DNA of 64,000 nucleotides from Paenibacillus sp. JJ-100 (GCF_948329825.1 NZ_CAOJCM010000001.1:1-64000); one strand, 5' to 3'; positions 1 to 7,561 are shown, numbered from the stretch's first letter. The notes: generated by a model not told the origin, from the letters alone. Made by a program: numbers and translations.

Positions 1-228
1 TATTCTATAGGAGACATTGAAGGAACCTTATTTAACTTACCTGAAAGTATATACTTTTACGATGAACTTCTTTACGTCTGTGATATGGGAAATCAACGAA
101 TATGTACTATAGATCCGAAGAGTAAAGTAATAAGTTCTTATAAAGTATTTAGAGAACCGGTATGGGAATATATAAGATCTAATAATTATGAGATCGTAAG
201 ACTGAAGTCAGGAATTTTTCGGGTATAA
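1..228 (+). CDS. C-terminal end of a beta-propeller (NHL-like) protein, truncated by the window edge
   Basis: The first 75 codons of frame 1 are open and end at TAA 226-228. The peptide has alternating short hydrophobic strands with turns such as 'LYVCDMGNQRI' and 'TIDPKSKVI', which resembles the repeat unit of NHL or six-bladed propeller proteins. The start and most of the protein lie outside the window, so no substrate can be named. It is AT-rich like the cassette genes that follow, and repeat A begins directly after its stop. It may therefore be the first visible cargo gene of the array. The family assignment is an inference from a short fragment. Confidence 0.55.
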   Translation, partial: YSIGDIEGTLFNLPESIYFYDELLYVCDMGNQRICTIDPKSKVISSYKVFREPVWEYIRSNNYEIVRLKSGIFRV

Positions 229-404
229 CTGTCCGCATCGCCTAACAAAACATTTCTGCATCGTCGCCTACGCTCCTTGGTCGCCAAGAGGAATTTTCTG
301 AGAAGTGAATCAGGCGACACATCCAACCGGCTAAGTCTGACGACCCGGTGCATTGCACCTTAAGCCACTTGAACGTCAGAAATGCAGCAACGTTATATGA
401 AATC
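229..404 (+). repeat. Cassette-array repeat A (attC-like structured spacer)
   Basis: This spacer starts right after a stop codon and ends with AACGTTATATGAAATC (389-404), the motif shared with repeats B and C. An outer pairing TAAC (243-246)/GTTA (392-395) encloses an 8-bp stem CATTTCTG (251-258)/CAGAAATG (377-384). Inside are GTCGCC (263-268)/GGCGAC (313-318) and a small hairpin GGTGC-ATT-GCACC (347-359). The left edge GCCTAAC (240-246) fits the integron R-box pattern RYYYAAC. It is GC-richer than the flanking genes. The repeat is seen directly; the attC comparison is an inference. Confidence 0.75.
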
Positions 405-439
405 TACGTAAACATTGATCTGAGTATGAGGTGTATACA

Positions 440-886
440 TTGGAGAAATCAAATTCAAAAGTATACTTTAGTATGTTTGGTGATCATTTTCCGATTGATT
501 TAGTATCTGATCTTTTAGGTTTAAAGCCAACTTGTTCATATTATAAAGGTGAATTGATACCTGAAAATCCAAATATAAGACGTATTAAAACAATGTACAG
601 GAAAGAGACCATATGGGAAATTGGAACAAACTATGAAGAAACCTACGATATAAATGATCAAATAAATCAAGTGATAAACCAACTGAACAATAAAGAGCAC
701 ACGATAATAGAACTTTGCAAAGAGTTTAAGTTGCAATGTCTTTTTATGATTGTAATGATTATTAATGAAGGTGAAACACCGGCTACATATATTAATAAGC
801 AATTTATAAAGTTAGCTAATATGCTTGATGCTGAAATACATTTTGATATATATGCGAATCCTTATAAATCAAGCTTTGAAGATTAA
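440..886 (+). CDS. DUF4279 domain protein, probable orphan immunity protein (cassette 1)
   Basis: This small soluble protein of about 148 residues has the hallmark N-terminal pattern of DUF4279: 'VYFSMFGDHFPID', then 'LGLKPT', then a 'KGE' turn and a conserved Trp near the middle. DUF4279 proteins are often found next to polymorphic toxin genes, and some are regarded as immunity proteins. The start chosen is TTG 440, because GAGGTG (428-433) sits 6 nt upstream. The alternative GTG at 431 has no clear ribosome site. It is a single gene between repeats A and B with no toxin gene beside it. Its base composition is much more AT-rich than the genes after 5.3 kb. The binding partner is unknown. Confidence 0.7.
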   Translation: MEKSNSKVYFSMFGDHFPIDLVSDLLGLKPTCSYYKGELIPENPNIRRIKTMYRKETIWEIGTNYEETYDINDQINQVINQLNNKEHTIIELCKEFKLQCLFMIVMIINEGETPATYINKQFIKLANMLDAEIHFDIYANPYKSSFED

Positions 887-1116
887 TTGTCAAGAGATTC
901 GAAGAAGGCAGGGACATCTTAAAACACAATATTCACACATCGGACAATTCGCCCTCGGTCCGATACGAAGTCAGAAGTGGAATCGGAGAGGCATTTCAAT
1001 CTCGAGGAAGCATATTCAGCCGGACACATCCGCACCGACTAACCGCATCGCGGCCGGCTCCTGGCGGAGCCTTAAGTCGGTGGGACGTCGTGAATACGAT
1101 AACGTTATGTGAAATC
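887..1116 (+). repeat. Cassette-array repeat B
   Basis: The repeat begins after the DUF4279 stop. It carries the shared left block GAAGAAGG-N4-GACATC and a TATTCAC element (930-936) that pairs with GTGAATA (1090-1096). The middle block AAGCATATTCAGC is shared with repeat C. It ends with AACGTTATGTGAAATC (1101-1116). The interior is rich in short GC inverted repeats, for example GGCCGGC and CCTGGCGG. The next ribosome site follows within about 15 nt. Confidence 0.75.
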
Positions 1117-1138
1117 CCTACAAGTCAAAAGGAGAAAA

Positions 1139-1585
1139 ATGAAACCAATCAATCGATTACAAACAAAACTTGCAAGTCGCTTTAATGATCTAGATCCAGA
1201 TAAAGAAGGTAATAAAAATACAAAATTTGCTGATCTGATTATTGATGAGAAATCGCTTTATCAGACACTTAAACAGCATGATTTAGTTCCTTCCCTTGGA
1301 TGGGGAAGTGAAGAGTGGCAAAGGCAAATGATTGATTACTTTTTACTTAAAGAGACTCATCCATACTTGTACTATAGATATCCAATATTAGTTTGCCCAT
1401 GGTGCGGTGATGAAGAATGTGGTTTTATTTCAGTCTTTATTGAAAGAGAAGATGAATTGATTATCTGGAGGGATTTTAAACTAGAACCAGATAATAAAAC
1501 AATTGATATAGGACCATTTTATTTTAAATGGGAAGACTACGAAAAAGAGATCAACAAAACATATAGAACAGCAGGAATCCAATAG
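1139..1585 (+). CDS. Hypothetical protein with CxxCG-x4-C motif (cassette 2)
   Basis: A 148-residue soluble protein. The central segment 'CPWCGDEECGFISVFIE' contains three cysteines in a zinc-ribbon-like turn, followed by 'IIWRDFKLE'. I remember similar proteins in Bacillales with a CPxCGDxxCG block, without an assigned function. ATG 1139 is preferred because AAAAGGAG (1127-1134) lies just upstream; an in-frame upstream codon at 1109 falls inside the conserved end of repeat B. It is a lone gene between repeats B and C and is strongly AT-rich. By position it is a candidate immunity or accessory cargo gene, but nothing in the sequence proves that. Confidence 0.65.
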   Translation: MKPINRLQTKLASRFNDLDPDKEGNKNTKFADLIIDEKSLYQTLKQHDLVPSLGWGSEEWQRQMIDYFLLKETHPYLYYRYPILVCPWCGDEECGFISVFIEREDELIIWRDFKLEPDNKTIDIGPFYFKWEDYEKEINKTYRTAGIQ

Positions 1586-1787
1586 TATCCCTAAGGGATC
1601 TCGAAGAAGGTGGAGACATCACAATAACACAGTGTTCAGGCTGCGCGAGCTGAAGCTCCCTTGGTCCGGACCGAGGATTTTCACGGAAGCATATTCAGCA
1701 GCAACCCTACGAGCCTAAGTCTTCGACCGTTCACTTCGCTCTCTTAAGGCTCTCGAGTTCGTGAATATCAGAACGTTATATGAAATC
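1586..1787 (+). repeat. Cassette-array repeat C
   Basis: It begins right after a stop codon with the left block CTCGAAGAAGGTGGAGACATC. The outer pairing is ATAAC (1624-1628)/GTTAT (1775-1779), enclosing a stem TGTTCA (1633-1638)/TGAATA (1762-1767) with one G-T pair. The middle block AAGCATATTCAGC is shared with repeat B. The right end AACGTTATATGAAATC (1772-1787) is identical to that of repeat A. The next gene's ribosome site AGGAG lies at 1825-1829. Confidence 0.75.
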
Positions 1788-1836
1788 AGCGTAAAGAGTA
1801 AACCCATAATTAATGCATATACATAGGAGTAAATCT

Positions 1837-2571
1837 ATGAATTTCAAATATAGTCTATTCGACGAGGATGGCAGTATAATTATCGGACATTGTGATAATA
1901 TTGGTGGATTATTAGAAACAAACATTAGTGAAACTGCGGATGAGGATTACTACGATCTCCGTTTTATTAATTTTCATTTCAGCCCTGAGTTTAAAAAGAT
2001 TTGTTCAAACCGAAAGTATCCCGTAAGTAATTTATACATACTTATTTTAGATCATTGTGGTAATAAGATAGGTGATTATTATTTTGTATTGAATACTAAG
2101 AAAGTATTTACCTCATCAGATTTAAAAGATGGGCGAGATGTTAATATTGCTGGTTATCTTCCAATTGCTCTTTCTATGGAAAGTCTAAGACTCTGGGATC
2201 TTGGTAGAGAGTTAAAACAAAAAAATATTTGGTCTCAATTTACTAACCACCAGCGCGAGATCTGGATGGAGATAATCAGAAATCGATGTAAAATCTCCAG
2301 TAATATTCAGGACATAAGTAATCAAATTTATTATGTTGATGGTCGATATATCACAGATAAGATTTCTTTTTATTTTGCGCTGGGTGAATCCATCAATGGT
2401 CCTGGAGGTTACTTCGGCGGATGTCTGGACAGCTTGTCAGATTGCTTGTGTGGAGGCTTTGGTGTGAAACCACCTTTTACGATTGAAATCAATGGATTTG
2501 CTGATAAATGCGAAATAATTGAGAAGATTTTAGAAGTGCTTAACGAATATAATGTTACAATCAAACTTTAA
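1837..2571 (+). CDS. Barstar-domain protein, probable nuclease inhibitor/immunity protein (cassette 3)
   Basis: A 244-residue protein. Roughly residues 165-244 match the barstar (barnase inhibitor) fold pattern: 'YYVDGRYITDKISFYFALGE', then 'GPGGYFGGCLDSLSDCLCGG', then a hydrophobic strand and a final helix. In barstars this region binds and blocks an RNase. The N-terminal 160 residues are not recognised and contain 'LYILILDHCGNKIGDYYF'. The start is ATG 1837, with AGGAG at 1825-1829 (spacing 7). An in-frame codon at 1813 has no ribosome site. No barnase-like toxin is adjacent, so it is an orphan immunity candidate. It is AT-rich and lies between repeats C and D. Confidence 0.75.
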   Translation: MNFKYSLFDEDGSIIIGHCDNIGGLLETNISETADEDYYDLRFINFHFSPEFKKICSNRKYPVSNLYILILDHCGNKIGDYYFVLNTKKVFTSSDLKDGRDVNIAGYLPIALSMESLRLWDLGRELKQKNIWSQFTNHQREIWMEIIRNRCKISSNIQDISNQIYYVDGRYITDKISFYFALGESINGPGGYFGGCLDSLSDCLCGGFGVKPPFTIEINGFADKCEIIEKILEVLNEYNVTIKL

Positions 2572-2730
2572 AACAAAAAAAAAGATTTTTTGAAGTTAAT
2601 CTAAGAAGACACCGACATCTTCATAATATTCACACTGCGGACATGCGTCCTTGGCCCAGCGTTCGCCGGACATCCCTCAAGATCTGAGATGGTCTTCGGA
2701 GCACTGTACGCCATGCCTTATATGAATTTG
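2572..2730 (+). repeat. Cassette-array repeat D, degenerate terminal copy
   Basis: The left half is well kept: GAAGAC, GACATCTTC, then TATTCAC (2627-2633), CTGCGGAC and TCCTTGG all match the other copies. The right end has decayed to CTTATATGAATT (2717-2728), where the others have CGTTATATGAAATC. The clear right partner of the TATTCAC stem (GTGAATA) is missing. No cassette gene follows on the plus strand, which makes this the likely end of the array. Confidence 0.6.
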
Positions 2731-2783
2731 AACAAAAAAAGAGAAGCTGCTTTCCAAGATTAAATAGTTCAGAGACAACTGGA

Positions 2784-2830
2784 TAATTAACAATGGACGA
2801 TCACCTACAGTGGGCATCCATTGTTAATTA
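2784..2830. terminator. Bidirectional hairpin between the array and the lipoprotein gene
   Basis: A perfect 14-bp inverted repeat, TAATTAACAATGGA (2784-2797)/TCCATTGTTAATTA (2817-2830), with a 19-nt loop. It lies between convergent genes. There is no strong U-tract, so it may be a weak terminator or simply an mRNA-end structure. Confidence 0.5.
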
Positions 2831-2860
2831 TATCTTCCTTAACTATGATCTAAATCAAAC

Positions 2861-3289
2861 TTACTCATTCGTAATATTTATCGTTTCATCAGTGATCGTT
2901 TTCCCATCACTTCCTAATGCTTGAACCACTAGACGATTGTGTAATGACTTACCCGCAATATTCCACGTTATTTTCCAACCATCGTTTCCGTTGGTATCAT
3001 ATCCGATTAGTTCTCTTTCTCCCCACGTCTCTGTCCCTGTTGGAACGGACCAGAAAAGAAGTGTTTCCGCGTTGGTCGCCTCTACAGTGACAGTTAAATC
3101 AGTACTGTTTGCAGGGACTACGACCCAACCTTCATTTTCAGGGAAGTTAGTCTTAATACTCGTGATCACAGGTGCAGATTCATTTCTTTGAACATCCTTA
3201 GTCTCATTATTTTTCGCAGAATCTTCTGAAGTACATGCAGTGAGAAGAAGAAGGAAAAAAAGAAGCAGGTAGAATGCTTTTTTTGTCAT
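2861..3289 (-). CDS. Small secreted lipoprotein, function unknown
   Basis: A 142-residue protein with a lipoprotein signal: 'MTKKAFYLLLFFLLLLTAC', giving lipobox LTAC. An acidic linker follows, then a beta-rich domain ('LTVTVEATNAETLLFWSVPTGTETW' region), which looks like an immunoglobulin-type fold for the cell-surface exterior. The start is the ATG at 3289 (minus strand). AAGGAGG lies 8 nt upstream, and the in-frame GTG and ATG codons above it overlap the ribosome site. I do not recognise a named family. Its downstream neighbour on the other strand is the cassette array. Confidence 0.65.
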   Translation of the reverse strand: MTKKAFYLLLFFLLLLTACTSEDSAKNNETKDVQRNESAPVITSIKTNFPENEGWVVVPANSTDLTVTVEATNAETLLFWSVPTGTETWGERELIGYDTNGNDGWKITWNIAGKSLHNRLVVQALGSDGKTITDETINITNE

Positions 3290-3356
3290 TACCATCACCT
3301 CCTTCTATAATTTTGAATGAATAATTTATATTATAGAAAAAATTAAATGAAATTCC

Positions 3357-3391
3357 AAAAAAAACGCCAAACGTTACGTTTGACGTTTTTG
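3357..3391 (-). terminator. Terminator of the SpoIID-like gene
   Basis: An inverted repeat AAACGCCAAACG/CGTTTGACGTTT (one G-T pair) flanked by A- and T-runs on both sides, 16 bp after the stop of the 3407-4744 gene. It can act in both directions. Confidence 0.7.
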
Positions 3392-3406
3392 ATCTGAACT
3401 AAATGA

Positions 3407-4744
3407 TCAATAGTTCCCAGTTTGGATGTATCCACTACTTTTATCAGAAAAACTGTAATAATAGCTTAGTATAGTGTAGTAGTCATACTCTGGGTAATTT
3501 TGTGCAATATATTGTGTGCCCCATTGACTTAACACTCCACCCCAAGCTGTACCAATATCCCCTTCTGTTCCTGCTCTATACTGAGCGTCAAAAACTTTGC
3601 CATTAGAATTGACCATGAAAATTCCTGATACAGCATTAACGGCATTGTTTGTAGTTGTTTGACCAGAATTTGGAACGTAGTGTTGGTAATTTTGCCAGCG
3701 GTCTGTCAAGTGTGCCCCATAATCTGTTGCAGGTTTTCTTGGATAAGTGGCGTTATACCATGCATATGTCTTAATTGTTACTGCTCCAGCTTTCAATGAC
3801 TCTGATTTCCATGATCCGTACCACTCGTTTGGCAATACATTCTTAGCGTAAGTGTCAAATCCGATATTAGTGATTGTTTTGGAACTAGTAATATACAATT
3901 TAAATGTTGATGGCGTACTCGTAGCACTTAGAGGTCGGATATCGTCCGAATTACTTTGAGCGTTACTTCCGTTCTTAGCCTTTTCCAGATTCAATTGTTC
4001 TCGTGGTTTCTTAATTGTAGTCGTTTCAGGAAGATCCTGATTGAGATCTATAGTATTTTCTTCTACTGTTTGATTTAATTCTGTATGTTGCGCATCTTCA
4101 TTAATAGTGGTTTGCTCGATAGATTTACTCTCAAAGTTTACAATATTGCCTTGTTCTCGTTCTTTAACTACGTTGTTGGCTTTTTGCTCAGCTGTTGAAT
4201 TAAAGGCATAACCAAGAGCTTTAAGCTCATCAATATTATAAACATTTTCGTGACCAATAATATATTCTTGTCCATTTAGATTCCCTGTTGCAATTAACTC
4301 ATATTTAACACCATTGTAGAAGAATTCACTTTCTTTGTTGACTGTATAATTAAATCCTACATAGTAATATCCGATATCCGTATATGCTGAGCTGATGTCA
4401 GCAAAATAGGGCTCTACTTTTAGTATATTGTTGGAAGGGAGTTTTTTAGCCTCGAATACATTGATAGATTCTACAGATAAAATACCGGTCTTATTTTCTT
4501 CTTGTTCTTTACTTGGAAATCCTTGATAAAATTGTTGTCGATCGGGCGAATAAGATTGAACAAACGAATCCCAGTCTTTGTTATTGATTGCGTCAACATA
4601 ATCAGAGACAACGGCAGGCAATATACTGTCAGATGCACTGATGGTCTTAACCGTGTCAGTTGCAAAGGCGTTACTTGCAAGTGGAATTGTTAGAATCGAT
4701 ACCATGCAGCATGAGACAAATACGGATTTGAACATTTTCAACAT
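3407..4744 (-). CDS. Secreted SpoIID/LytB-domain protein
   Basis: A 445-residue exported protein with a signal peptide at residues 1-29 ('SILTIPLASNAFA'). Residues ~40-180 form an NTF2-like or uncharacterised domain, followed by a polar Thr/Asn/Gln linker to ~275. Residues ~280-430 form a SpoIID/LytB domain, recognisable from 'NVLPNEW' and 'SESLKAGAVTIKTYAW'. In SpoIID the Glu of this block is the catalytic residue of a lytic transglycosylase that trims cell-wall glycan, and it is present here ('PNEW'). ATG 4744 has AGGAGG about 10 nt upstream. It stands alone with its own terminator. A vegetative wall-remodelling role is as likely as a sporulation role. Confidence 0.75.
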   Translation of the reverse strand: MLKMFKSVFVSCCMVSILTIPLASNAFATDTVKTISASDSILPAVVSDYVDAINNKDWDSFVQSYSPDRQQFYQGFPSKEQEENKTGILSVESINVFEAKKLPSNNILKVEPYFADISSAYTDIGYYYVGFNYTVNKESEFFYNGVKYELIATGNLNGQEYIIGHENVYNIDELKALGYAFNSTAEQKANNVVKEREQGNIVNFESKSIEQTTINEDAQHTELNQTVEENTIDLNQDLPETTTIKKPREQLNLEKAKNGSNAQSNSDDIRPLSATSTPSTFKLYITSSKTITNIGFDTYAKNVLPNEWYGSWKSESLKAGAVTIKTYAWYNATYPRKPATDYGAHLTDRWQNYQHYVPNSGQTTTNNAVNAVSGIFMVNSNGKVFDAQYRAGTEGDIGTAWGGVLSQWGTQYIAQNYPEYDYYTILSYYYSFSDKSSGYIQTGNY

Positions 4745-5061
4745 GAATGTTATTCCTCCTAGTTTTTCATAATGGATAAACTATGATAGTGCTTTGAAAG
4801 AACTTTTAAATATTGAATGAACTTTCATTAATCACCACCTATGAATTCAAGCTACTCCCGAATAAGAATCTCTATAAATCTCGGCTCTTTAAAGGATGTT
4901 ATTAGCGGAAGTATCGTTGAAATTATTTCTACTATTTTCCTTATGTTGAATCTTGATACAATTACTATTTTTACCTATTGATCTCTAAATTGTCAATGAT
5001 GTTTTGTGAAATTTTCGAAGTTTATATTTTATAGCTTTACTAAACTAACAATCTATATTAA
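4745..5061. other. AT-rich intergenic stretch without a convincing gene
   Basis: Upstream region of the SpoIID-like gene. It is AT-rich with stops in all frames. I found no RNA gene, clear palindrome or complete promoter that I would defend. Confidence 0.5.
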
Positions 5062-5220
5062 CAGAAAGAAAAAGATTGGATTAATAATATAGTCATTGAT
5101 CCGGGAGCAAGTCATACCTTGATTTCAGAGGATGAAGTAGATGATATTGGCATTTAAGTTGGGGGAGAAGTTATTTTTGAATTGAGGGAACGAAGCTCGT
5201 TGCCTACACTATACTGTCCT
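5062..5220 (+). pseudogene. Remnant of a retropepsin-like aspartyl protease gene
   Basis: An open stretch between stops (5059-5061 and 5155-5157) encodes 'IVIDPGASHTLISEDEVDDIGI'. This is close to the active-site strand of retropepsin-like proteases (IDTGASHTLI-type), with the catalytic Asp kept but DPG in place of DTG. After the in-frame TAA the same frame goes on with 'VGGEVIFEL', as expected for a continuing gene with a nonsense mutation. No start codon or full domain is present. The fragment is too short to be certain. Confidence 0.45.
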
Positions 5221-5447
5221 GCTATAATTTCCGTATATCGACTGTATTGGGGGTTATGACGTGGCAATATGGATGATGCCGGATTGCTCGTTCGCTAGAA
5301 AGCCTTACGCAAAGCCTGAATAGGGGCGGACTTTGTGTAGGGCGCGATAAAATGAGATCGTGTGCCCTGAAGACAACAACATCATGGTTCAACCCGCAGG
5401 CTTTGCACCTTATTTGCTTGACCACTATAAATAAGGGGCTGAAAGCC

Positions 5448-6089
5448 ATGCAAACACCATTTATTCAGAATCATCAATATAACTATATTTATAAACAAGC
5501 CGAATTTCTGCTGAAAACGCTGCGCTCGGTCGTGGACCCCAAAGTGTTGGATACGGTCCGGTATACCGTCAGTACGAATGCCGTTGGCCTCTTCCAGGAA
5601 CTGACGCTAGAGCAGAAACAGCTGCTGGAGCAGCTATCCACGTATAATACGCTGCATGACGTGCAGCAGTATTTGAACCAGCTTGAAGGTCATCTGATTG
5701 CATTCCCAGAGGTATCTGCCAAGCAGATTCAAAAGCTGTTCCCGAAAGCCAAGAAGCTCAAAGTGCCCGATCTCGAATCCATCGATTATGCACATACAAC
5801 CTATCTGAGATGGACGGACATTGCGACGAGCCGCTTGTTCATCGTGTACCCGTACGAAGGCAGATTCCTTGGTATTGAGGGACGGATTACAGCCGCGAAC
5901 AAGAAAGGGTACTGCATGTTCTGTCATCGTCACCAGGAGCTCGGATTCTTCAACGTGAAGACCAAGGCTCATTCGCCGGATAACTTTTCTTCCATTGGGC
6001 AGTACGTATGCATGGATCATGCGGCTTGCAACCATAGCATTACCGATATCACTATGCTGGAGAGGTTTCTTCTCTCGACAGTAAAATAA
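5448..6089 (+). CDS. FusB/FusC-type elongation factor G-binding protein
   Basis: A 213-residue protein with the two-domain plan of the FusB family. Residues 1-~135 are helical, and a treble-clef zinc finger follows with Cys156, Cys159, Cys188 and Cys194 ('GYCMFCHRH' and 'YVCMDHAACNHS'). Family members bind EF-G and help release it from ribosomes, and some protect it against fusidic acid. Chromosomal Paenibacillus homologues are common and need not be resistance determinants. The start is ATG 5448 with AAGGGG (5433-5438) upstream; the open frame to 5352 lacks a ribosome site. It is monocistronic with a terminator directly behind. The first gene with the higher GC typical of the rest of the window. 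Confidence 0.85.
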   Translation: MQTPFIQNHQYNYIYKQAEFLLKTLRSVVDPKVLDTVRYTVSTNAVGLFQELTLEQKQLLEQLSTYNTLHDVQQYLNQLEGHLIAFPEVSAKQIQKLFPKAKKLKVPDLESIDYAHTTYLRWTDIATSRLFIVYPYEGRFLGIEGRITAANKKGYCMFCHRHQELGFFNVKTKAHSPDNFSSIGQYVCMDHAACNHSITDITMLERFLLSTVK

Positions 6090-6106
6090 TGCAAACACGC
6101 AGGCAG

Positions 6107-6131
6107 GGTCGCTCTTCGGAGCGACCTTTTT
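6107..6131 (+). terminator. Rho-independent terminator after the EF-G-binding gene
   Basis: GGTCGCTC-TTCG-GAGCGACC (8-bp perfect stem, UUCG loop, 6107-6126) followed by five Ts. Confidence 0.9.
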
Positions 6132-6291
6132 GTCGTATACAAGCGAAGTGCTTCTCTTACCATAAACGCGAGAAGGTTAGCGTGCTGGTCAACATGATCT
6201 ATTTTCTACTTAGAAGACCTTAAGCTACAGAGATTGAAACAGGTTTTCAGACTTTATATCAATGCATAAGATGATTTAAGCCGTAATACCG

Positions 6292-6879
6292 TTATAGCGT
6301 AGAGGTATAAGTGGCATAATTCAGTCCCAAGTGATGCGCCTGGTTCAGCAGTGTCTCATAATGCTCAGGCTTGGCTTCCAACGTTTCATATAAAAATTCG
6401 ACCCTTGATTGGGACACGCCGCAATAATCGGCAATCCCCACATTGAGCAGATTGGCGATAGATTGACCATAGTTGCGCTTTTGCATCTGTTCTTCCGTTA
6501 CGCCCGAAAGAGCGATCCACAATATCTGCTGATGAGGAAGTTGGTTCGCACCGTAGGCAAATCCGTTGTTCATAACACGATCCACATAGCCTTTCAGCAT
6601 GGCTGGCAGATGCCACCACCAGAGAGGAAACACAAAAGCGACAGCATCGTACTTCTTCAATCGTTCCATCTCCGTTTCAACCTCAGGCGAGAATACCTGT
6701 TTTTCTTGGGTATAGTCCGGTTCATCCATGTCACGTAGAATCGGATCGAACCCAATCCCATGCAAATCCAATATCTCATAACCGTGACCAGCCTTGGTAA
6801 GACCTTGTACAAAACGATCAGCCACTTGAAAGGTCAAGGAATCTTTTCTTGGGTGGGACACGACAACGAGCACGTTCAT
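6292..6879 (-). CDS. NAD(P)H-dependent flavodoxin-fold quinone reductase
   Basis: A 195-residue protein of the NQO1/KefF/MdaB flavodoxin-like family. N-terminal 'MNVLVVVSHPRKDSLTF' is the FMN phosphate-binding loop, and 'FVFPLWWWHLPAMLKGYVDRV' is the conserved flavin-contact segment. It would reduce quinones or other electrophiles with two electrons, in the cytoplasm. An upstream in-frame ATG at 6921 exists but has no ribosome site and would add 14 untypical residues, so 6879 is favoured from family length. It is divergent from an HxlR regulator, an arrangement typical of electrophile- or redox-inducible reductases. An inverted repeat lies between the two genes. Confidence 0.8.
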   Translation of the reverse strand: MNVLVVVSHPRKDSLTFQVADRFVQGLTKAGHGYEILDLHGIGFDPILRDMDEPDYTQEKQVFSPEVETEMERLKKYDAVAFVFPLWWWHLPAMLKGYVDRVMNNGFAYGANQLPHQQILWIALSGVTEEQMQKRNYGQSIANLLNVGIADYCGVSQSRVEFLYETLEAKPEHYETLLNQAHHLGLNYATYTSTL

Positions 6880-6974
6880 CTTATCTTTCACTACCTTTCT
6901 GGATTGCGGTTTTGTAGCCATGAATCGATGGCTGATGCTATTATAAACAGAGATGAGAACATCTGGAAGTACGC

Positions 6975-7022
6975 ACTTTGATGTTCTATAGGAAGAATGA
7001 AGTGCTATAGGAACATCAAAGT
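6975..7022. promoter_or_regulatory. Inverted repeat, candidate HxlR-regulator operator
   Basis: ACTTTGATGTTCTATAG (6975-6991) faces CTATAGGAACATCAAAGT (7005-7022). The arms match except for one bulged base and are separated by 13 bp. The site lies in the divergent intergenic region, closer to the quinone reductase. Its placement and symmetry suit a dimeric HxlR-family regulator. This is an inference; no experimental motif was compared. Confidence 0.6.
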
Positions 7023-7162
7023 ACCCTAAATAGATGCCTCGAAATGGGCTTAAATTACGGATAAAGAGAAGAGAGAAAGTAAGAGTATAAATAAGTTAGA
7101 GGAAAGAAGCATGAAGATCATGTTTATAGATTAGTCATAACTTGATGAAGGAGGGAACAACG

Positions 7163-7561
7163 GTGACGGAACATGGACAAACGGACGCTCCCAAAAAGTA
7201 TAAGGTCGGCGTGGAGGCAGCCTTGGAAGTGATGGGCGGAAAGTGGAAGCCTTTGATTATTTATCATTTGTTTACAGGTCGCAAACGGACCTCGGAGCTG
7301 CGGCGGCTGATCCCTGACATTACGCAGAAGATGCTGACCACTCAGCTCAGAGGTCTGGAAAAGGATGAGATCGTGCAGCGCAAGGTGTATTCGGAGGTTC
7401 CTCCCAAAGTAGAATATGAGTTAACCGCCTACGGTTGGGGACTCAAGCCTGCCCTGGACCATCTGTGCTATTGGGGAGAAGAGCATCTGGAGAAGGTGTA
7501 TGGGGATAAATTCAAGGTATTGGAGGACTTCGATTCTGAAGAAAAGGGGGCGAAAAAGTGA
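7163..7561 (+). CDS. HxlR-family winged-helix regulator
   Basis: A 132-residue protein with the HxlR (DUF24) winged helix: 'ALEVMGGKWKPLIIYHLFTGRKRTSELRRLIPDITQKMLTTQLRGLEKDEIVQRKVYSEVPPKVEYELT'. Such proteins bind DNA as dimers and often sense quinones, aldehydes or disulfide stress. No cysteine is visible in the DNA-binding core. GTG 7163 is chosen because AAGGAGG (7148-7154) sits 8 nt upstream. It overlaps the Nudix gene by 4 bp, so the two are co-transcribed. The divergent quinone reductase is its likely target. Confidence 0.85.
   Translation: MTEHGQTDAPKKYKVGVEAALEVMGGKWKPLIIYHLFTGRKRTSELRRLIPDITQKMLTTQLRGLEKDEIVQRKVYSEVPPKVEYELTAYGWGLKPALDHLCYWGEEHLEKVYGDKFKVLEDFDSEEKGAKK

Noticed and set aside
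825..1112. Open frame of 95 codons across the end of the DUF4279 gene and repeat B
   Set aside because: It runs through the structured repeat, has no ribosome site and its residues are those of a read-through. The repeat explains the sequence better.
229..2730. CRISPR array
   Set aside because: The repeats are 150-230 bp, imperfect, and separated by complete genes of different length; no short regular repeat-spacer pattern exists.
229..2730. Classical integron with integrase
   Set aside because: No integrase or attI-like site is visible in the window, and most copies lack the full RYYYAAC box. I keep only the comparison to attC-like architecture.
5222..5449. Minus-strand open frame of 75 codons before the EF-G-binding gene
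   Set aside because: No ribosome site and no family resemblance; it is antisense to the leader of an expressed gene.
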